DNA from: Oscheius dolichura
Lineage: Eukaryota; Nematoda; Chromadorea; Rhabditida; Rhabditidae
Reading direction: 5' to 3'
DNA length: 64,000 nt
Assembly (NCBI GenBank): GCA_932521035.1
Contig: OW051495.1
Span: 3,782,001-3,846,000 of the forward strand
A program made the translations under genes and the position numbers. Of this stretch, positions 56,401-64,000 are shown in pieces; within the stretch, counting starts at the first letter, position 1; each line of letters begins with the position of its first letter. The notes under the pieces are model-generated. The model searched no databases. It saw only the letters and a program-made list of their open reading frames with translations, and was not told where the DNA came from.

Positions 56401-57458
56401 AGATGCCGTTGAATAAAGGAGACGTGGTAAGGATCAACCGACAAGTGGACAGCAACTGGCTGGAGGGCGAGAGGAACGGCAAGTGCGGCATCTTTCCAGC
56501 CAGCTATGTTCAAGTAGGCCCCTTTATGTTCTTTGATGTGAGACATTTCAGATAAACAACGAAACGGACAATAGACAGAAGATGAGAGCCGTCTACCCAT
56601 TCACGGCGAGGAACAGCAATGAGATGAGTCTGAAAATAGGGGAGATTGTCACCTGGAGGAGGGAGATCGACCAGAACTGGTCGGAGGGAGCCAACCACAT
56701 CGGGGAGATCGGCATCTTCCCTAAATGTTATGTACGCCCGATGGAGGAGGAGATGGACACTCCCGGCTCAGTCATTCCAGCCAGGCCGAAGACACCCAAA
56801 ATAACATTTGAAGCAGAGCACGACGACGAAAGGTAGACTCTCTATGGACAGCATAAGAAAGAGAACTTCAGGACAGTGACGTTCGATCCAGTCCTCCAAA
56901 TGGAGCCTGTCAAGGCAGCCGAGCCTTCTCCCCAAGAACAGCCACGCAGTCAGCCGCCGGTCCAACAAGAGCCATACAGGAGGGAGGTGCCCATCAGCTA
57001 TCCGAGGGAGGAGCCTCCTCGAGTGGGCAGACATTCCGCCTTCGACGAGGACACCCCCATCGGATATATGAATGGGTACAAGGAGAACAGCTATAAAGAG
57101 AAGCCCGTCAGGTAGGCCACTTGGCCCCTTTCCTCAGTGCCTTTCAGGGATACACGGCCAAACGGAGCCCCGCCCCCATCGAAAGACACAAAAAGCAGTA
57201 GCTGGGCCGGTGGCAGCCTTGCCAGTCTGATCCCAAGAGGAAGTGAAATGTACGTGTCTCCCCTGTCTTCCCTCTATAGCCCCTTCCAGGTTCCGAGTGG
57301 CCTATGCCTACGCCCCACAGAAAGAAGATGAACTGGAGCTCCACGTGGACGACATCGTGTTCGTGGTGGAGAAATGTGACGATGGCTGGTTCATTGGAAC
57401 ATCTCTTCGCGACGGACAGTTCGGCACCTTCCCCGGCAATTATTGTGTGCGACATTAA
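53495..57458 (+). CDS. sorbin/CAP/vinexin family adaptor (SoHo + 3 SH3)
   Basis: Many exons. Start [14 protein letters not shown] after TCTTCCAG. A long Pro/Ser-rich region ([16 protein letters not shown]) leads to a SoHo-type segment [18 protein letters not shown], a Glu-rich coiled coil ([14 protein letters not shown]), then three SH3 domains: [12 protein letters not shown]...[35 protein letters not shown]...[29 protein letters not shown]...[12 protein letters not shown]. The order is that of SORBS1/vinexin, which link vinculin and actin at cell-matrix adhesions and muscle attachments. TAA at 57456-57458, AATAAA at 57476-57481. It converges on adenosine kinase. Confidence 0.85.
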
Positions 57459-57492
57459 CCCGGTTAGAGAACTCTAATAAAGATTTATCCGT
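57459..57492. terminator. 34-nt gap between converging stop codons
   Basis: The sorbin stop (57458) and the adenosine kinase stop (57493) are 34 nt apart, so both 3' untranslated regions must overlap the opposite gene's coding strand. The plus AATAAA at 57476-57481 lies in the gap. Confidence 0.7.
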
Positions 57493-58737
57493 TTACTCCC
57501 AACGACACTCCTCGGGAGGAGAGCAGCCCGGTCTTTTAATTATTTCGAAGGCCGCATAGATTCCACACTTCACACAGGTATCGATGGGCCTCCCTTGCAC
57601 AAACTGAGACAGAAACCCTAAAATGTGTTACTACAGGGAATGTGGGTGGGTGGGGTACCTCCCACGAAGGCGTCTCCTGCCCCATCGGTGTCCACAACCT
57701 CGTCCTTCTTGATGCCGGGGACCTCATACTCCGAGGTGCTTCCCTGATTAGCCACAATCACTGGTTCGCTGGCCTGTGTCACCACCACTATCCTCTCCCT
57801 GTCGTTTACTTTCTCCTTATTCGCCATGGTCAGAGCTATTTCCTCGATGCTTCCAGGTGTTTTTTGAGCCTAAACCTTTATTATTTTTCTCATTGTCTTT
57901 TCCTTACCTCCCCGAAAGCAGCCACCTCTTCTCCGTTCCCAAACACGACATCCACAAATGGGAATAGCCTCTCAATTTCCAGAGCATATCTGGCTTGGGA
58001 CAACGGTGAGCCGAGGTTTAGACAGAAGAACTTCCCGCTTTGCTTACAGTACTCGGCCACTCGAAATAGAAAGTCGCCGGCGGCGTTGAAGAATTGACAC
58101 TGAAAAGGGACTGTTTAAAGTATGGTCACAGCTCACGGAAAAGTAGAAGTAGCGAGCTTTGCCGATCCATTTGGATACCACGGGGTCGTCGAAGGTGTTG
58201 ACCGGGAAGAACTTGGATGCCCCGAGGAGGGTACACATCGATCTGTGGTGGCCGTTGATGAGGACGGCACATTTTCCTGTGGGTGCATCCGCAGTGATCT
58301 GAAGCTGCTTGTGGCCATTTCAAAGAGAGAGTACTCGGTACTGGGCATTGATCCCACTAGACATCATCCTCTCTTTCAGTTCCCGGCCGCTTTCATCGTC
58401 TCCGACTGTTCCCAGTACAGTGAAGCTGTTCTTTTTCTTTATTATCCACTGGAAAACCATTGCCGTATTCTGTACCGTTCCTCCGGGAATGTGCTTCGGA
58501 TTGAGGGTTTCTATTTCGTTGAAACTGAGAATTATGTCAACTCCATGTTAATATTGCCCGTACATTTCTATCATATCATCCGTACATGGCATGGAATAGT
58601 TCTCCTTCAATCGCCATCTGACAAGAAACTCCTGAAAGTGTTCTCCCTTTCGGAAGAATATGGAAACCCACTTTGTCTACGTGTGCTATTATGTCTAGAA
58701 GGGGATTTCCGGCTCCTAGAATGATCCCCTCTTCCAT
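57493..58737 (-). CDS. ADK: adenosine kinase
   Basis: Six or so exons give about 345 residues of a PfkB-family sugar kinase. Motifs: GAGNPLLDIIAHVDK at the N-terminus, GGTVQNTAMVFQW (ribokinase signature 1), TVLGTVGDDESGRELKER, APTGKCAVLING, VDVVFGNGEEVAAF and DTDGAGDAFVGGFLSQF with the catalytic Asp. It ends GCSPPEECRWE, TAA 57495-57493. It converts adenosine to AMP with ATP. The start at 58737 gives the expected family N-terminus. It follows PLCXD by 171 nt on the same strand. Confidence 0.93.
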
Positions 58738-58908
58738 GGAACCAGTGAGAGGATGGCGAGATTGGAGGAAGGTCGCACGGGCGGCTTATCACCGTTCGAC
58801 AATCATCGATCTTGTTGTACTGATCAGAAAGTACACACACGGGCCAGTAACCTCCTCTAATTAGTGACATCCGATTGTACATTTCATTAGAAAAGGGAAT
58901 CAGTAGAT

Positions 58909-59990
58909 TTATAGTGAGATCGAGGAATCTATCACAGGATAATTAAGTTGGATGACGGTGGAACAGAACAACGGGGACACGAAGTCAACCATCAGGATAT
59001 TCAGGGGAGCGGCGGCCGGAAGGGAGGCGATCCACGAGGAGATGCTCGACGTCGCTTGAAGGGCCATGGCCTTCTCCAGGGTCGACGGCCATCGCAATAC
59101 CTGCTCGTCTTGTCTTTATCGAGAAAGGGCACTCACCACGTTGCAGAAGGTAGGCGTCAACACCCCCTGGTGGACATAGAACTTGTGTGTGTTGTTTGGC
59201 CTGTCGAACTGCAACATCCAGTCCAGAAACGGCAGCAGCTTCTTCAGTCGGTTGGTTTCCGGCCATGGAGAGCGGATTAGGTTAGGGCTCCAGAACGGGC
59301 CGCCGGTGTCGTCTTGGCACATGAACACTATGGCTCTGAATTGACTTTAGTTTGCCATAAAACAACTCACTGGTATCCCAGCTGCCACAGGGCGTCGAGG
59401 CTACACTCCTCCGGATCCATTTGAGGACACAGTCGCTCCCTGCCGAGTACCTCCACGAGCATTTTCTTCAGCCTCAGCCGGGACTGGGTGCACATCCCAA
59501 AGACGTGGTTGACATCGAGGAGGACCACCTCCTTCGGGTGCCTGTCCAGAAAGAGACGCAGTTCGGTCAGGAACTCTTTGACCGTGGGGCCGTACAGGGC
59601 GTGGACCAGGTTGAAATCACTCGTCTCCCCCCAGAGTCTCCCGGGAGGATGGCTGATCCGTAGGTCAAAGTACCGTACTCCCGCGAGTAGCTGTTCCTTT
59701 ACCGACAGCCTGAACCTCATTTTCATATTGGACAAAAAGAATAAAACCTCTGTGTGATGGCCCATCTCCGGATGCCGGCACGGACCCAGCGGAATCTGCC
59801 CAAGAGGGCGACCAGCCCGTCCTCGTCGTTGGCCACGGGAAGGTTCGTGTTCAGAGAGCAGTCGGCCCCGGAGTCGTGTGACCCTAAAACTGTTGTCAGG
59901 GGATTAAACAACAAAGAGACCTGGTATCTTCAATCGACAAATTGGAAGACACGTCGCCTCCGGGGGGAGGGCCCCCATCCAGTCGGCCAT
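58909..59990 (-). CDS. PI-PLC X-domain protein (PLCXD type)
   Basis: Five or so exons give about 300 residues. Blocks: IPGSHDSGADCSL with the first catalytic His, RRWAITQ, GVRYFDLRIS, HALYGPTVKEFLTEL, VVLLDVNHVFGM with the second His, AIVFMCQDD and NILMVDFVSP. It has the X half of PI-specific phospholipase C only, with no Y, C2 or PH domain, as in PLCXD1-3. It is probably a phosphoinositide or related phosphodiesterase. It ends SSISL, TAA 58911-58909. It lies 171 nt after tolloid and 171 nt before adenosine kinase, the third of four minus-strand genes. Confidence 0.88.
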
Positions 59991-60161
59991 CTTTGCCTAC
60001 CAGTAAATGGAATTGGACGAGATTGCCAAGTAAAGGAAAAACCGGGCGATGGGACAGCAAAATGCAGAGAAAAACAGTTTATTAAAACAGGAAATAACAA
60101 GTGAAACAGATCACGGGGATGATCTTTTGAACGGTAAATCCTTCAAAAAACAGAGCCAGCG

Positions 60162-63100
60162 TTATTCAGCTCTTTTCATCCTCTTGGAAACCTCGCTGTA
60201 CTCGGCCACGAAACCCTTCTCGTCTTCGCTGTCGTCCGTGTGGAATATCAGCAACATCGATGAGCTCGACGTAGAGAACGGGGCGGGGATCGTGTCACCA
60301 CAGAATCTGCCGATAAGCTTGTCGGGATTCTGCTCCAACCCGTCGTAGATCTAGAAGAATCTCTTGTTTTTGCTATGAATAAGAGGTTACCTCGACGTAG
60401 TCATACTGGCAGCCACCGTCGTTTTCAATATGGAATGAGGTGAAGACGAGGCGGACTGCCCTCTGCCGGGAGCTGGCACTGATCCTCCACCAGCAGTCCT
60501 GCCCCTTTGGATAACGACTGTCGCTATAGCCGGCATGGGAATAGAGATGCCCGGCGGTCTCCTCTGCCGTCAACGAACCACCGCATACTAAACAGTCGTT
60601 GTTTATTTTTAGAGGAACGACTGACCAGAGGCGTATTGAGCATCGAATCCTCTTCTAGACACGGAGGCATCCGAAGAAAAGGCCAGGAAGAGCTGGTTGG
60701 TCGAGGAAAGAAGCAGTGGGGGCACCGTGACTCCACAATAGACACCTGTAATCGGACAATATTCGCTAGAAAGGGCAGGTTATACCGGCTAGCGGGGCAG
60801 TGCTGTCCCCTCCGTCGTAGATACTGACGGCGTCATACTTGCACTGGGAGTGTTCCTCTACTTGGAAGGATGAAAACGTGAGCATGAGACGATGGCCCGG
60901 GGTGGTCACAAAATGCCAGGTACAGTTCAGGTTCTTTGGATATTCTTGAGGATAGTCGGGGGAGGAGATCTCTCCAGAGGGGGCATTCAGCTCGAAGAAG
61001 CATCCGCCCTCCTTGCAGTTGTGGCCGTCCGAGACGAGGACGAAGCCCGGCTGGCAGGCGCACTCGTAACTGCCGAGCCTGTTCCGACAGACGGATTCAC
61101 AGCCACCATTAGATAGTTGACACTCGTCCAGATCCGCCACAAACTGAGCGGAGAAGCCTCGTCTCTCAACCGACGAGTCCGAGGCGAATTCGACCCGGAG
61201 ATGGTTTGTGTGGAAGGACATCAATAGGGGCTGGGTCATCTCGCCGCACATCTTCTCTCCTCCGGCTATCCGGACATAGTCATAGGTACACTCCGACTTG
61301 AGTCCCTCGATGTTGAACGAGGTAAAGTTCAGGTAGATATGGTGTCCCTCCTCCACGTCGATGTTCCAGACACAGTTCTTGTTTGGCGGGTAGAAGGAGG
61401 GGAACATGGGACTGGAAAAGACCCCTTTCGGGCCCCTCAGCTGTCCTCCACACGTACCTAGGCCGTCCTCACTCTCCATCCATAACAAATGACTCACTCT
61501 CACATGTCTTTCCGTCTGCCCGCAATGAGAACCCCTCTCTACAGTCGCAGACGAATCCGCCGATCGTGTTGACGCACTTCTGTTCGCAGTCATGGTACCC
61601 CCTCATACACTCGTCCAATTCCCGCTCGAAACGAAGTTCAAATCCCATTTTCTGCACGGAATTATCCGAAATAAACCTAAAAATAGGCGAAATTCAGTAT
61701 TCTAAAGGTCTTACCGTATTCCCATCACATTGCTGACTTTGGTGACGACGTGAACTTCTTCCAGCTGCCCGCAGAGCGTCTCAATTACAGGCCCGTCCGC
61801 TCCGCCTTCCGTAAAAATAACCCGGTCGTAGATACAGTCCTTGTGTTGCTCCAACTGAAAAAAGAAGCAATACCGAAACAGGAGAAAACATACGTGGAAG
61901 AAGACAGTGTGAACAGCCACTTGGAACCCCTCGGGGACCCGGATGGTCCAGAGACAATCGGCCCCAGGCGGATACAACTCCGGATACCGGGGACTCTAAA
62001 CTTCCTTTAGACTAAAATTAAAAAGGGATACTTGTAGAATGCCTTCATTTCCATCGATTGGTCCTCCACAAACAGAGAAATATTGCCCGAGAGGGATGGC
62101 CGGGAGGACCGTCGCCTTCATCTCCACGTACAGCCTGCTAGTAGAAGACACAACCGTACGAAAGGATTGCTCATCTCCGCAGACTTTGTCTGAGCAACTC
62201 GTAGAAAACTAGGAGAATGAGAGGACAAACCTAGTAACGGGGCTCTGGCCGAGTATCCATCCTTCACGGCGATGTAATTGTTGTTTTCACCAAGGCAGCC
62301 GCCTTTTGGAGCGGACAGAGAAGCCCCGGTGATGTTGAGAAAGACGGTGTTGCCGGCCGGGGCGATGATTCTCCAGACGCATTTCCCAGCCGATTGGGCG
62401 ACGAGCAGGCCGTTCTCCTCCAGGAGAGAACCTCCGCAGGCAGGGCATTTGTAGAGCCTCGTCGCTTGTCGAATGTCACCTGACAAATGAACAATTCACG
62501 TATTTCTATAGTTTCGAAAAAGTTACCTTCAGAAAGTTGGATGCGTTGTCCGATTTCCGAACGGAACCCTGAGCTCGGCTTGGGGAGGATGGTGTCGTGG
62601 AAGGCTCCCCGGGAAAAGGTGTCTCTGGCATACTATCGAAATGAAAATGAAAGATAGATTACCCACGTGCATAATAGAATTGAAGTCGTACGGCTCACCG
62701 AGGGAGTCCACCTCGTCCAGTTTGGCCTTGTCGAAGTTATAGTCTTGTCCTAAAGAGAGTCTCCCACCTAACCTGGATGCCCCACCTGGTTGGATACTCT
62801 TGTAGAAGATGTCCACGTACTTGTCCCTGTCCGGCCGAGTGTGCTCATGCCAGAAGCCGACCACATGACCCAGCTCGTGTACCACTATCCCAAACTTATC
62901 ACAGTTTTTCCCGATTGAGATCGCCTGTGGCCCGTCTCCCCTCCTCCCGACATAACTACAGCACCTGAAAAGGAGACGATGCCTTGTTAGAGTGTCCCAG
63001 ACCCGCATTTGTCTATAGTGAACATAATGTAGTGTTTGTGGTGGGCTTCCCTCGGCACAAACGAGACACACGTGTAGTTCTCCCAGTGCCTCATGGCCCG

Positions 63101-63359
63101 TACAAAGAGATTCCTATGCTCCCCTAGAACGGCTCTAATTATAGAGGGAAGCGGGGAGGAGATCACCCGAGAAATTGGCAGTTACCACAAAGGGAATCAC
63201 CCCGTCTGGCCAGATCCTCTCCTTTTTGGCAGTGGCTGCCCTCCTGGCCCGCGGAGGACTGTCTCCTGCTCCATTCGGAAGAAGGACAGCTCGTGAAAGA
63301 CCGGGGATATCAGAGGTGGTGACGGGAAAGACGAGCAGGAGAAGGGGAAAGACGTACAT
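60162..63359 (-). CDS. tolloid/BMP-1 astacin metalloproteinase
   Basis: Many exons give about 870 residues. A signal peptide ([13 protein letters not shown]) and a very short propeptide with a basic RARR site lead to the astacin domain: [31 protein letters not shown], zinc site [13 protein letters not shown] and Met-turn SIMHYA. Then come CUB, CUB, calcium-binding EGF ([15 protein letters not shown]), CUB, EGF ([14 protein letters not shown]), CUB, CUB, the order of BMP1/Tolloid. It is secreted and cleaves procollagen and chordin-type BMP inhibitors. The stop TAA is at 60164-60162. The propeptide (about 25 residues against roughly 100 in vertebrate BMP-1) suggests a missing 5' exon or a reduced prodomain. 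Confidence 0.93.
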
Positions 63360-63578
63360 GACGGCCGGCCATGGGGCAGCTGGGGCTGGAAGCCGGCACG
63401 GAGCACATCTGCTGCTCCAAACAGATGATAGTTACGTCATTTGCATACGGATCGATTGTTACACCGGGAGGAGACCCGACTGACACCAGTCGGCCCTCTT
63501 CCTTTATACAACTCGGAGGAAAAGGCAGTTTATACAAAATTGGCATTGTCGTAGCGGATCAGATCTCTATTCTTTTTT

Positions 63579-64000
63579 TCAAACTTTAGTGATTCGGCGG
63601 GGACCGGCGGCCCGGGGCGGAGCGGGACGAGCAAAGTGTTTCGGGGACTCCTGGGGGGCCGGGTGGAGGACATCGTACAGTGCCTGCTCGCTGAGGTCGT
63701 CCTTCGCGTCGACCTCCATCTGAAACGGCTCGGTCCGAGCGGCGAGAAGGGGAGGCGGATACCTTTTTGCTAATCTCTACTCCTAAGTATTTACTGGCCG
63801 TGTCGAGGAAGGGCCCTTTACAGCTAGAATAGAGCATCCTCTCCTTGATGGAGCTACCCGAGGAGGGAAGGGAATAGATGAAGACTGAAACGGGGCCAGT
63901 CTCTCCGCAGGAGACGTGGGTCACTCACTGGTACTATCGGCCGGTCTCCCGTCGAAGTTGTGCTCAAACCTATAGAAAGTGTAGCGGGGCTTGTCCCGGG
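63579..64000 (-). CDS. TWF: twinfilin, C-terminal part (partial)
   Basis: Three exons from the window edge encode the end of the second ADF-H domain and the tail: DKPRYTFYRFEHNFDG, VFIYSLPSSGSSIKERMLYS-like and SCKGPFLDTASKYLG, then EVDAKDDLSEQALYDVLHP and a basic tail ending PRRITKV (TGA 63581-63579). Twinfilin sequesters ADP-actin monomers and caps barbed ends; the basic tail binds capping protein and PIP2. The 5' part lies beyond 64000. Tolloid starts 219 nt downstream on the same strand. Confidence 0.85.

Overview
The window looks like a compact metazoan nuclear genome, most likely a nematode-like worm; a flatworm or rotifer is not excluded. About 30 protein-coding genes with animal-specific families (tolloid, plastin, twinfilin, sorbin/vinexin, GATOR1 NPRL3, UXT, PDCL) lie on both strands. 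They are cut by many GT-AG introns that are mostly 30-50 nt long. Most start codons sit 0-20 nt downstream of a pyrimidine-rich ...TTTCAG that does not belong to a visible cis-intron, as expected if mRNAs receive a trans-spliced leader. Several co-directional clusters have stop-to-start gaps of 1-220 nt, as in operons. Species assignment is inference.

The composition is a mosaic. Positions 1 to about 2,870 and about 39,060 to 64,000 are GC-rich. The middle, about 2,880 to 38,700, is AT-rich. The middle holds housekeeping genes: DNAJC17, CENPX/MHF2, UXT, NPRL3, PDCL, ferredoxin reductase, POP7, TMEM167/kish, RPLP2, MGMT, a tyrosine phosphatase, a Ly6-like protein, TPRKB, an MFS-like transporter, a CCCH zinc-finger protein and plastin. 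It also holds two sizeable genes I cannot name. The GC-rich right part carries secreted, membrane and muscle/cytoskeletal genes: GH1 glycosidase, a two-domain haem peroxidase, a GLUT-type sugar transporter, a Ly6-like protein, a PDZ protein, a sorbin/vinexin protein, adenosine kinase, a PI-PLC X-domain protein, tolloid, and the 3' end of twinfilin at the right edge.

From about 12.0 kb down to 4.65 kb, seven minus-strand genes follow each other: TMEM167, POP7, FDXR, PDCL, NPRL3, UXT, CENPX. TMEM167 and POP7 are separated by one nucleotide. A second minus-strand run (twinfilin, tolloid, PLCXD, adenosine kinase) occupies 64.0 to 57.5 kb. Mobile DNA is non-autonomous: two TTAA-flanked piggyBac-like MITEs and one TA-flanked mariner-like MITE in introns, a 290-bp foldback element, and two inverted copies of a tRNA-promoter-bearing SINE. 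I see no rRNA, CRISPR or convincing free-standing tRNA gene. Exon boundaries were read by eye from frame, splice signals and homology recalled from known families.
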